NCBI RefSeq assembly: GCF_050016015.1
Contig: NZ_JBNHEQ010000202.1
Location: 1 to 64,000 of the forward strand
Length of the DNA: 64,000 nucleotides
Direction of reading: 5' to 3'
Origin: Trichodesmium sp002260545
GTDB lineage: Bacteria; Cyanobacteriota; Cyanobacteriia; Cyanobacteriales; Microcoleaceae
Both the position numbers and the translations under genes were made by a program. Of the stretch, positions 16,728 to 26,183 are shown one piece after another. The number at the start of each line of letters is the position of its first letter. The stretch's first letter is position 1. The notes under the pieces were generated by a model. That model saw nothing but the letters and a program-made list of their open reading frames with translations, was not told the origin of the DNA and ran no database searches.

Positions 16728-19225
16728 ATGGATACTCAGTCAAAATTAGATAGTGCCCGAAACTTACTTGAAGAATTAGGAAATTCTCTTTCTAATATAG
16801 TGAATGCTGCACCGGAAGTTTTTGCAGATGAGACTATAAGTCGTAAGTTAGATGATTTTAATTCAGCTTATCAAGGAGCAACAAAACGTCTAGAAAATCC
16901 CAGTTTATCTATTGCTACTATTGGTACAACTTCATCAGGAAAGTCAACTATTATTAATGCTTTGATGGGTAGAAAAATTGCACCTATTGAAGCAGGAGAA
17001 ATGAGTGGGGGAGTTTTAACGCTTAAACATTCTCAGGAGCGAAAGTTAATTATTGAAGAGACATCTGATGCAGTTTGGGAAACAGGAGAATGGATAGATT
17101 TAACAGATGAGGAAATCTATCAAAAAATTCGGGTAGTTATGCACAGTTACCACGAACAAAGGAAGAAAAAAGAATGTATTGCTCCACAAATTCAAGTTTA
17201 TATTCCTTTGTTGCCTGCTAATGATTTAAGTTTGTCTGGTTTACCTGAAGGAATAGGAATAGATTTTTTAGATTTGCCTGGTTTAAAATCTGTACAAGAC
17301 CGAGCAAATTTACAAGTTATTCAACCATTAGTAGGGAAGGCTTTTAGTTTGCTCTAGATTATTTACAGGTAGATGAACAACACCGACAGAAATTATTGGG
17401 AGAGTTAAAACGGGTTGTTGAATATTTTCAAGGGCGTACAGATTGGATGATTTTTATTTTGAATCGAGTCGATAATAGAGGGGCGGATGATTTACCTTTA
17501 GAGGTACGTTTGGAACAGTTGAAAAAGGAGATTCAACAAGAATTATATTTGCCAGAATTACCAGATGTAATTCCTTTTAATGCTCGACTTTTATATTATG
17601 CTCAATGTGCTTGGGGAGCTACAGCTTTAAGAAGTGAATCAACAGTTAGTTCAGTGGAAAGAACAAAATTTATTAAGGCTTTATTTGAAGATTGTGCCAA
17701 AGTCATTAAGCAAAATACTGATGGAGATTTAACTGTAAAAAATTGGTTTCGGGAGCGTGAAGATAATTTGGAATTAGGTAATCCGCCAGATGATTATCAA
17801 ATGCGCCGAATTAGATTTTATGCTTTGAAATGGAGTGGCGGGGAGGCATTATGGAGTTGTATTAACAACAGGATTAAAGAGTCTTTTTCAGAATTAGTGA
17901 TTTTGCCAGCTTTATTAGATGTATTTAATAATTTTGATGTCTTAGACGCATCTCTAAATAATTTGATTGAAATTCGCAAAATTGACAATCAAGAACAGGT
18001 TAAAACAGCAAGAGAGAAAATTACGAAAATTCGCCAAGACTTACAGAAAAATGTAAAACGAATTGGCAAAGACTTTCAGAAGGAAGTTGAAGAATATATA
18101 GAAGGATTAAAAACAGACGACCCAAAAATTAGAATTAAAATTAAACAAGATGCTGAAAAAAAAGGGTATCAGGGTTTTTCTCTAATTTTTGATGCTGTAG
18201 CAGAAGTGGAAGGAGATTTAACAAAATGTCTAATTGTACCGATGCGCGATGCTTTTGGAAATAATGAATCAGCCTATAATATTGAGGAGAAATTAAAGGA
18301 AGTTATTAATCCTGGATTAGCAAAAGATATTGCTAAGTCTTATGATAATGTGAGTCGGAGGCTAGAGAAATTTGAGAATAAATCAGATGCTTTTTATCGG
18401 AAAGTTCGTGCTGATGATGAGTCAGAAATTAAGGAATTAGAACATGATGAAAAGTACGTTAGACTGCTATATCATACAATGCGCCAAGGTATGAAAGCGA
18501 GGGCAGAATTTACTCTGCAAACAAAAGCAAAACAGTTTGAGGAGGGTTTACAATCTTTAGTAAATGATCAACTGAAAAGGTTAAAAGTTTGTCTATCAGA
18601 AAAAGAGTTAGCTGCTATTAATCTTGAGGAATTTGTTATTAAAGACCTCCGCAAAAAATTAGCTAAAAATGTTCTAACTTTACCAGAAAAGTTGTTTGAG
18701 CTTCCAGATAATATTCAACAAAATCGGACACAAGAATCAGAAGTTGTTGGTACGGAAACTTATTATGAAAATGTAACTAAAACCAGAAATGAAACTTATA
18801 CTGAAGAATACAAATCTGGTTCCTGTTTAAAACAAACTAAAACCAGAACTAGAAGTCGTCCTGTAGAATATACCGATACTGAAGAAAGAACCCGTGATGT
18901 TTATGAAGATATTGAGTATATAGAACTATTTTTACCCTCTCCAAAATTAATGGGTGAACAATGGTTAAGTGGTGTTGAAAAAGGAAAAGATAGTTTGTGG
19001 GATATTTTGCGTAATTGGATTATTAATAGGTTAGATTATGTCAGTAATCTCTTTGAAGAATCGGCAATCGATATTATAAATTCAGCCGAACGAACTTTAG
19101 ACGAACAGTTAAGGTTAATTGAATTAAATTTTGAGGAGCAAAAACAGTTTTGGGATAGTTTTGAAGTTGAAAAAAATCTGATTACTGAAGCTAGGAAAAA
19201 GTTAGAGAATAATTCCAGAGATTAA
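16728..19225 (+). pseudogene. dynamin-like GTPase, split by a one-base frameshift
   Basis: Two consecutive frames encode one dynamin-family protein. Part 1 (16728-17357) has the P loop GTTSSGKST (residues 66-74) and the G3 motif DLPG (182-185). It runs into TAG at 17355. Part 2 opens in the -1 frame: read from 17351 it gives ALDYLQVDEQQHRQKLL and continues through the G4 motif NRVD, long coiled-coil stalk segments and a C-terminal tail to 19225. Adding one G at TTG/GCT (17349-17352) would restore AFSL-ALDYLQVDE, so a single-base deletion or base-call error explains the break. The repaired protein would be 832 residues, in the range of bacterial dynamin-like proteins, which polymerise on membranes and remodel them on GTP hydrolysis. 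The two membrane-associated genes downstream may be partners. If the break is real, part 1 lacks G4 and the stalk and should be inactive. Confidence 0.82.
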
Positions 19226-19289
19226 TTAATCTGATGGTGTTGCATTGTAATGGTATTGGATTTTTCGGGAATGTTTGTTACGAGAATAG

Positions 19290-19330
19290 GGGGAGTATTT
19301 TGCTCCCCTCCTAGGTATTCTTTTTTCCTA
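19290..19330 (+). terminator. putative intrinsic terminator after the dynamin gene
   Basis: GGGGAG (19290-19295) pairs with CTCCCC (19303-19308) around a 7-nt loop, with a CTTTTTTCC run about 10 nt later. The distance to the T-run is longer than ideal. Confidence 0.45.
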
Positions 19331-19413
19331 TATACCATTACTATGCAGGACTATCAATCTCGTTTTTTTCCGAAAATAACTTGTACTTTTATCGGCAGTT
19401 AAATTGAATTAAA

Positions 19414-20352
19414 ATGCTAAACAATTTTACTAACACATTAGATAAGATTGCTAATAAAGTTAAGGATGAAAATCAGAAAAACAAGACTGAAGAGTTTCAT
19501 TTGGTTTTAGATAATGCTGTTAGCTTTTGGTGTCAGGAGTTAGGTTTTGATTACCAGATAACTCATTATATTTGCCAAGGATACAAACAACATATTATAG
19601 AAAGTTTAATCACTTATCTTTGGGAAGAGAGTAAAACACCAAAAAAACAATCAGACATATTTGGTGTGTGTCGGAACACTATCATAGATAATCCCTTGTC
19701 TCAAAAAATCAATAGTTTATTAAGTCGAATTAATCCAAATTTTAGGACTACTAGCACAGAATTTATTGTACTAATTGCCTTTGTCATAACAGCAGTTGGT
19801 TTCTTCATTTATAAACTTAATGATTCACCCAAACCTACTCAAGAAATCAACAATACATTTTCACAAACACCCTCTCAAACATCAGATCCTAATTCCAACA
19901 CAATACACCCACAAAAACAACTACCACAAACATCAGATCCTACTTCCAACACACCATCCCCACCAAAACAACCCTACTTATTAGTATTAGTTGTTTCTGC
20001 TTCCAATAAATCGCTGATTGACTCGTTAACAACCGGAGAAAAAATCAATAAAGAAAATAGCGAACAACTCTATGATGCTACCCAATACTTACGGCAAGAT
20101 ACCAAAGATAAACTATTACCAAAATTAACTAATCTAAATCACCAATTCAAAGCAATAGAACCCTCAGAATATGACATTTTTTTAATTACCATAGAATTAA
20201 ATCAAGCCGATGAGAGATTTAAAGCTAATGTCAATCAATTAGACCGTTATGATGCTTTTAGCAACTTATACTTAACTAATGCAAAAATTCAAGAAATATC
20301 ACCTCGTTTACAAATAGAAGCTTACGGAAACCTTGATGTTTATAGCCGTTAA
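19414..20352 (+). CDS. unknown single-pass membrane protein
   Basis: A 312-residue protein that I do not recognise. Residues 1-110 are soluble and helical. One transmembrane helix lies at about 116-134 (EFIVLIAFVITAVGFFIY). A Ser/Thr/Pro/Gln-rich linker (about 138-186) contains two copies of a QTSDP..SNT motif. The C-terminal domain (about 187-312) starts with hydrophobic YLLVLVVSASN and is mixed alpha/beta. The linker and topology suggest that one domain is outside the membrane. The next gene starts 17 bp downstream, so the two are almost certainly cotranscribed. The frameshifted dynamin gene ends 188 bp upstream, with a possible terminator between. Confidence 0.75.
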   Translation: MLNNFTNTLDKIANKVKDENQKNKTEEFHLVLDNAVSFWCQELGFDYQITHYICQGYKQHIIESLITYLWEESKTPKKQSDIFGVCRNTIIDNPLSQKINSLLSRINPNFRTTSTEFIVLIAFVITAVGFFIYKLNDSPKPTQEINNTFSQTPSQTSDPNSNTIHPQKQLPQTSDPTSNTPSPPKQPYLLVLVVSASNKSLIDSLTTGEKINKENSEQLYDATQYLRQDTKDKLLPKLTNLNHQFKAIEPSEYDIFLITIELNQADERFKANVNQLDRYDAFSNLYLTNAKIQEISPRLQIEAYGNLDVYSR

Positions 20353-20369
20353 CTTTAGGAGAAACACAA

Positions 20370-21680
20370 ATGATTATTAACACCGAACTTTTAGTCAATA
20401 ACCAAGAAATTATCCAAGGCTTACTAACTGGAGAAATGACTCGTTATGGTAGCGTGATTCGATGGTCTGCTGGTACAGAAAAAGCAGGTAAAATTGTTAA
20501 ACACTTAGTCGAAACACCAGGAGTTACTAACCAATTAATCAACTTACCTTTGACACCTATATCAAGTGGAAGTGGGATTATTCGTAATGGCATCAATTAC
20601 CATCAATTATTAGGTATTCAACAATCTTTATCTCAAGTAATGGGATTAACTCAAATTGCTGCCGGATCTAGTATTTTAAATCTGGGAGTAAGTATTGCTG
20701 GCTTTGCTTATATGGGTTTTCAACTACATCAAATCCAGAAAAGTTTAGGTCATCTGCAACAAACAATGGAAACTGGTTTTGCCAGAGTAGAAGCTGGTTT
20801 CAAAAATCTCGACAATAAAATTACAGAAGGTTTTACAGTTGTTTTACAAGGTTTGAATCATCTAGATAATCGTTTAAATACTGTTTCCGGACAACTAGCT
20901 TATTTGTATTTATTAGTTCAAGATAGTCGGCAAAAACAAGAAAGCCTTGCCAAAGCAATTTCCAATATTCATAAAGCTATGTTAATCAAAGAAATTGCGA
21001 CCTTAAATGCAGAATTAAACTACATAAAACTCTTCCCAAATGAATCGCGCAGACAAGCATTAAAAACAACTTCAGCAGTTAGATTATTTTTAGCAAGTCA
21101 AGCAATGCAGTCTACTCCAGAATTAGATGCAGAATTAATGTTAAATACCGACATTGCCATTCAAGGTTGGGCAGTAGCAACAGCAACAGAAGGAAATCTA
21201 CTATTAGAAATAGGGCAACATCAAGAAGCAAAACAATTACTTGCTGAAGAAGTTCCGAAATTTCAACAAGTCGCTCAAACTTGGGGCAATGAATTAATTA
21301 ATAGTAATCATAAGTCTGAATTAGCCACAGCTTACCGTTTCGCTACTGAGCCATTTCAACAATATATTACTCCTGAAAGAGTCGCTAGAATTAAACAAAT
21401 TTCTCCAGGAGATGCTAACTTAAAAACTGACCAAATTCGACGACAGAAAAATGAGGCAGAAGTAGAATTAAAAATGTCTTATGCTCGAGAAAGATATAAT
21501 CAAATTTGGCTAAATCAACAAATAGCTATTGCCGAATATTTAGATACCTTAAGCGAACTATCCGCAAGACTAGATAGTTTACAAGAATTTGCTGCGTTGT
21601 GCGAAAGTCAAGGAGTTAAAAGTAGTCGGGAAATTTTACCTAAGAATGTTGAATCAGGATTATATATTTTGTCTGCTTGA
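20370..21680 (+). CDS. unknown protein with hydrophobic segment and long amphipathic coil
   Basis: A 436-residue protein of no recognised family. A glycine/alanine-rich hydrophobic segment at about 92-118 (TQIAAGSSILNLGVSIAGFA) is followed by an amphipathic heptad region at about 120-190 (FARVEAGFKNLDNKITEGF), then a helical C-terminal half with TPR-like spacing. A hydrophobic hairpin next to long amphipathic helices is the layout of several membrane-inserting alpha-helical effectors; this is only a resemblance. AGGAGAAA at 20357-20364 gives a good ribosome site for the ATG. It forms a two-gene unit with the membrane protein upstream and lies next to the dynamin-like gene. Confidence 0.75.
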   Translation: MIINTELLVNNQEIIQGLLTGEMTRYGSVIRWSAGTEKAGKIVKHLVETPGVTNQLINLPLTPISSGSGIIRNGINYHQLLGIQQSLSQVMGLTQIAAGSSILNLGVSIAGFAYMGFQLHQIQKSLGHLQQTMETGFARVEAGFKNLDNKITEGFTVVLQGLNHLDNRLNTVSGQLAYLYLLVQDSRQKQESLAKAISNIHKAMLIKEIATLNAELNYIKLFPNESRRQALKTTSAVRLFLASQAMQSTPELDAELMLNTDIAIQGWAVATATEGNLLLEIGQHQEAKQLLAEEVPKFQQVAQTWGNELINSNHKSELATAYRFATEPFQQYITPERVARIKQISPGDANLKTDQIRRQKNEAEVELKMSYARERYNQIWLNQQIAIAEYLDTLSELSARLDSLQEFAALCESQGVKSSREILPKNVESGLYILSA

Positions 21681-21696
21681 GTAGGTTATTAATAGA

Positions 21697-21800
21697 TATA
21701 GCAGTCCTAAATGATTTGTGAAAAAAATTGTAGGGGTTTAATTTTCAAATTCCATTTGACTTCGGTTTGGAGACAAAACCCCTACAATAAAATATTACAG
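21697..21800. repeat. small palindromic element, family A (right end lost)
   Basis: Starts with TATAGCAGTCCTAAAT. The inner pair ATTGTAGGGGTTT (about 21729) and AAACCCCTACAAT (about 21777) is inverted. The right terminal repeat GGATTGCTATA is missing. Confidence 0.6.
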
Positions 21801-21926
21801 TTTAACTCAGATAAACAAGGTGTTGTGATGGAGGCGATTGCTAATTATTAATAGATATCTCCAGAAAATCAAATATTCTTTAGCTGATAGCTGATAGCTG
21901 ATAGCTGAATGCTTAAAGCTATAGTA

Positions 21927-22784
21927 TCAACTATCTTTTTTCACAGCACTTTCATGCCAATCTTTTAACAGAAAATCTGACAAAAAAGTAAACAAAACAA
22001 AGATAGCTATTCCTAAACCCGTCGTTAAAAATAAAGCAGCAAACATTCTGGGAATTTGCAAATTATAACTAGACATTAAAATCTGATAAGCAATACCAGA
22101 ACGAGCGCCTCCCGTACCTGCAACAAACTCAGCAACTACTGCCCCAATTAATGCTAAACCACCACTAATTTTTAACGCTCCTAAAAAATAAGGTAAAGCA
22201 CTAGGAAATCTCAAATAAATTAGAGTTTGCCAACGAGAAGCCCCATATAATTTAAACATATCGCTCAAATTTTTATCAACACTATTTAATCCCAAAGTTG
22301 TATTAGAAATAATTGGAAAAAATGCGACAATCCAAGCACAAAGAATTAATGCTGCAAAAGTATTATCTCTAAGCCAAATAATAATCAAAGGAGCAATAGC
22401 AACAATAGGAGTAGTTTGCAAAATTACCGCATAAGGAAATAAACTTCTTTCAATCAATTTATTCTGAGCAAATAACATCGAAATTAATACCCCAGAAAAT
22501 ACTGCTACTGCCAAAGCAACAACTGTGATTCTGATAGTAATTAGCAAAGAAGTAAATAATGAATTCCATTCCTCAATCATTGTCTGAAATACTAATATCG
22601 GTCCTGGCAATAAATAGGGAGGAATATTCATCACCCGCACCGAAATTTCCCATGTGACTAATACAATAATCCCTAAAATTACAGGAGCAATTATATCAAG
22701 AGAAAATAGCTGATTCAGGATTAGCTTTTGTGGTTTAGTTTGTGTTAATTGTTGTTTCTTATTTTTTGTAATAGCGCTCGGCAT
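21927..22784 (-). CDS. ABC transporter permease (SsuC/TauC/ThiX type)
   Basis: A 285-residue integral membrane protein with about six helices, beginning at LDIIAPVILGIIVLVTWEI. The cytoplasmic loop YGASRWQTLIYLRFP...GALKISGGLALIGAV is the permease EAA motif that docks to the ATPase. The family moves nitrate, sulfonates, taurine or pyrimidine/thiamine precursors inward together with an ATPase and a binding protein. Neither partner is encoded nearby, so the substrate cannot be inferred and the gene is an orphan here. The first 30 residues are Lys/Gln-rich and soluble. CTGATAG heptamers flank its 3' end. Confidence 0.85.
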   Translation of the reverse strand: MPSAITKNKKQQLTQTKPQKLILNQLFSLDIIAPVILGIIVLVTWEISVRVMNIPPYLLPGPILVFQTMIEEWNSLFTSLLITIRITVVALAVAVFSGVLISMLFAQNKLIERSLFPYAVILQTTPIVAIAPLIIIWLRDNTFAALILCAWIVAFFPIISNTTLGLNSVDKNLSDMFKLYGASRWQTLIYLRFPSALPYFLGALKISGGLALIGAVVAEFVAGTGGARSGIAYQILMSSYNLQIPRMFAALFLTTGLGIAIFVLFTFLSDFLLKDWHESAVKKDS

Positions 22785-24046
22785 AATCTGAAATTAACTC
22801 TACTTATCCTATTTAATATAACTCAAATTATCACACTAGATAATAAAGTATTCAGCCGTTAGCTCTCAGCGTTCCTCCTTTATTCCATTTATAGGAGTTA
22901 TTAAGAGCAATTAGAATTGAGGTTGAGCGAGAATTAAAAGTATAGGTAAAAGCGGACATCATCAACTAACTTTAGCTATAATATTTCATTTTAATTGCTG
23001 AATTTCGCAGTTCCGACCTAGGGGTTTAGCTGACCGCAAGCTAGCTGAATGCTTACCGAATAATTAAGGTTTAAAGCCTCTCATGATCAAGGAGAAACAA
23101 TGAATTTATTTTCCTTTTATTCAATCCTCTTTCTTTTAGGGAGAAGTAATTATCAATTATCCATTATTAATTATTGAAGATAATATATTCTCTTTTCTAC
23201 AGTTGAATCTTAATAAATAAATCTTTATAGGTAAGAGGTTATAAAGAAGAGAAAAAAAGTACATTAGAATAGAAAATCTAATTTTTTTGATTACTAATTA
23301 TCCAGAAAAATATTATTAGATAATATATATTTTTCTCTGCCATACTCAGATAGCTTCATAGCCAATTTTTAGTATAAAATAAAAATATATCTATCTTTGT
23401 TGCTGATAATTAATCAATATTAAAAAATCTTAACTTCCTGAAGAGCCAATCTGAAACATGAGGTACTGCTCAATTATGGTTAGCACCAAAATTTATATAG
23501 TTATTTTTCAAGTAAAATAGAAAATCTTATTGATATTTGCCAGAAAGTGTGTACCTGGTTATGTAGAAGTATAATGATATTAATATAAAAATTACTGGAA
23601 ACTTCCAGTCAACCTAAACAATAGCAGTTGAGCCAAACTCTCTTTAGCTTAAAATCTAATTCAAATAGGAATATTAAGATTTTGTCGATCAAAAAAATTG
23701 AGTCTAAAACCCTACCTTTTAAGGTGAAATCTTTTTGGAGTAGGGCTTCATTAATCAATAATGGATAATGGATAACTACCTCTGCTTAAAACCGAAAGGA
23801 TTGAATCTAAGGAAATATTATTTCTTTTTTTATCTTGAAATAGAAGGCTTTATACCTTGATTTTTCGGTAAATCCTTTTTACAAAAACAACTTCTGACTT
23901 CTTTAATATTAGTCTTCATCCATAGTCCTCAACTGACTAAATAAATCAACAATTTACTTGTTTTTGTTCATGGGAATGTGGTAATATCCGCCCCCTTCCC
24001 TCCTATGCAAATATTTAAAAATAGGATTATCTAGCGGGAAAAACAA
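22785..24046. other. 1.26-kb intergenic region with dispersed repeats
   Basis: No gene seen. It contains one copy of a ~110-bp repeat (about 23053-23160, starting TTACCGAATAATTAAGGTTT) that recurs at 47008-47115, and one copy of the GGTTAAAACC-type repeat (about 23770-23875) related to 5930-6032. The sequence is otherwise very AT-rich. Confidence 0.6.
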
Positions 24047-25261
24047 ATGACTTTATCCTTCAAACAATTAACTCTATATTTTTCTCTATTGTCCATTGGT
24101 AGTGCCACAGGATGGTTAGGCCATGATTATATCGAAACTAAAAAATTGCTTAACCAAACTAATGTAATACCTATAGTTAAGGAACAAACACAACCATCTA
24201 ATCCAATCTCTGGAAATGGCCTAGTTTCCTCCACTAACCATAATTTTATTGCCGAAGCAGTGGAAAAAGTAGGTCCCGCAGTAGTCCGTATTGATGCCGC
24301 TAAAAAGTTAACAACTCAAGTTCCAGAAGCTTTAAAAAATCCTCTATTAAAACGCTTCTTTGGGGAAAATTTGCCTGCTCCAGAAGAACGAGTTAAGCGT
24401 GGTACTGGATCTGGGGTAATTATAAGTCCTGATGGTCGCCTAATTACCAATGCTCATGTGGTTGATGGAGCAGATACAGTTAAGGTGACATTAAAAGATG
24501 GCCGAGTTTTTGATGGTCAGGTTAAAGCGGTGGACTCACTAACTGATATAGCAATCATTAAAATTGAGGCCACAGATTTGCCAGAGGTGTCCATGGGTAA
24601 ATCAGAACAATTAATTCCGGGACAATGGGCGATCGCTATTGGTAATCCTCTAGGTTTGGACAATACTGTAACAGTGGGAATTATTAGTGCTATAGATCGA
24701 ACCAGTTCTCAAGTGGGTATTCCAGACAAACGAGTTCGTTTTATTCAGACAGATGCTGCAATTAATCCTGGCAACTCTGGCGGGCCACTTTTAAATGCTC
24801 AAGGTGAAGTAATAGGGATTAATACAGCTATTAGAGCAGATGCTCAGGGATTAGGGTTTGCTATTCCGATAGAAACTGCAAAAAGAATTGCCGATGAATT
24901 ATTTTTGTATGGGAAAGTAGAGCATCCATTTTTAGGTATTTCAATGGTTGATTTAACTCCCGAAGTAAAGGATGAAATTAATAGACAATTGGAGACAAAA
25001 ATTAAGGATAATCAAGGTGTAGTAATTACAAGAGTTATAGAAGATTCTCCAGCAGAAAAAGCTGGTTTACGCCAAGGAGATGTGATTCAAAGAGTAGGGG
25101 GAGTAGCAGTTAAAAGTCCAACAGAAGTTCAACAAGAAGTAGAAAAAAGTTTAGTCGGAGAAGATTTAGCAGTAGAAGTAATTCGTAATCGAAAAATTGC
25201 CAAGATTTTAGTTAAACCTGATGCTTTTCCACAGTCATTTCAATTAGAAGTAGAAGAGTAA
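24047..25261 (+). CDS. HtrA/Deg-type trypsin-like serine protease with PDZ domain
   Basis: A 404-residue Deg protease. An N-terminal hydrophobic segment (about 8-25) is a signal peptide or anchor that takes it to the periplasm or thylakoid lumen. The catalytic triad is His137 (TNAHVVDGAD), Asp167 (LTDIAII) and Ser244 (PGNSGGPLL). One PDZ domain follows (about 300-395; GVVITRVIEDSPAEKAGLRQGD). The family degrades misfolded or photodamaged envelope proteins under heat, light or oxidative stress. Length and single PDZ fit the cyanobacterial HhoA/HhoB/HtrA group; which of the three cannot be decided. The ATG at 24047 is followed by the expected targeting sequence. It is monocistronic. Confidence 0.93.
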   Translation: MTLSFKQLTLYFSLLSIGSATGWLGHDYIETKKLLNQTNVIPIVKEQTQPSNPISGNGLVSSTNHNFIAEAVEKVGPAVVRIDAAKKLTTQVPEALKNPLLKRFFGENLPAPEERVKRGTGSGVIISPDGRLITNAHVVDGADTVKVTLKDGRVFDGQVKAVDSLTDIAIIKIEATDLPEVSMGKSEQLIPGQWAIAIGNPLGLDNTVTVGIISAIDRTSSQVGIPDKRVRFIQTDAAINPGNSGGPLLNAQGEVIGINTAIRADAQGLGFAIPIETAKRIADELFLYGKVEHPFLGISMVDLTPEVKDEINRQLETKIKDNQGVVITRVIEDSPAEKAGLRQGDVIQRVGGVAVKSPTEVQQEVEKSLVGEDLAVEVIRNRKIAKILVKPDAFPQSFQLEVEE

Positions 25262-25338
25262 TTGATAATTGATAATTAATAATGGATAATTGATAATTAA
25301 TATATAGCAATCCTATTATGGATAATTAATAATTAATA

Positions 25339-25446
25339 TATAGCAATCCTATTTCAGTTTTGAGATTTTGGTGGTAGGGGCGAATCGCGATTCGCCCCTA
25401 CAGGAGTCAGGATTCATAATTTTCACAAATATTTAGGATTGCTATA
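25339..25446. repeat. MITE-like palindromic element, family A
   Basis: Terminal inverted repeats TATAGCAATCCT (25339) and AGGATTGCTATA (25435-25446). The centre is a perfect 28-bp palindrome (25374-25401; half-site GTAGGGGCGAATCG). Confidence 0.8.
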
Positions 25447-26045
25447 GTCATTTGTTTGTGCAGCATTCCGCACGAAATGCTTACCCGACAATAATTAACT
25501 ATTATTTGATAGTTGATGAAACATTTGATTCTCGTTTTACGTCTACAAAATATATCCTAATAAAAATAGTAGGGAGGTTTTATGGAACTTCCCTACAAAA
25601 GTTTCAGAAGAGGGTGAACTAAAATAATAAATTATGACCAATAAATAAGGTCGATACCCTCCCTTTTTAATAGGAGAAAAAAGGAAATTTCATATTTTAT
25701 TGCCTTCAATTTTAGTCTGAGTTACTGATAACTGATAACCTAATAATTCATGTATTAGCATTCAGCTTTTCCTGCGGAATGCTACGCAAACAGTTGTTGA
25801 ACGTAATAACTTAATATTACTAAGCATTAGTTTATGACCTTTTTCTGAATAACTTTTAATTATCGTTGGAGACTAATTCCTCCTGACAAAATAATGAGTT
25901 AATAACTCATAACTGATAACTGTTAACGCAGTTCTTCCGATAGGAGGCTAACTGATAACTGAAAAAAAGGATTCTGATGACCTTTTTTTTAATAACTTTT
26001 AATTATCGTTGGAGACTAATTCCTCCTGACAAAATAATGAGTTAA

Positions 26046-26145
26046 NNNNNNNNNNNNNNNNNNNNNNNNNNNNNNNNNNNNNNNNNNNNNNNNNNNNNNN
26101 NNNNNNNNNNNNNNNNNNNNNNNNNNNNNNNNNNNNNNNNNNNNN
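26046..26145. other. assembly gap (100 N)
   Basis: Run of 100 N between a direct repeat and CTGATAA heptamers; repeats probably blocked assembly. Confidence 0.99.
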
Positions 26146-26183
26146 TAACTCATAGCTGATAACTGAAAAAGCTGATAACTGAA

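Larger units (their letters stand above)
25262..26183. other. intergenic with family A element, duplication and gap
   Basis: ATTGATA-type repeats (25262-25340) lead into a family A element (25339-25446). A ~75-bp segment at about 25832-25905 (ATGACCTTTTTCTGAATAAC...) recurs at 25975-26045, and the 100-N gap follows directly. CTGATAA heptamers (26146-26183) end at the ATG of the next gene. No gene. Confidence 0.65.
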
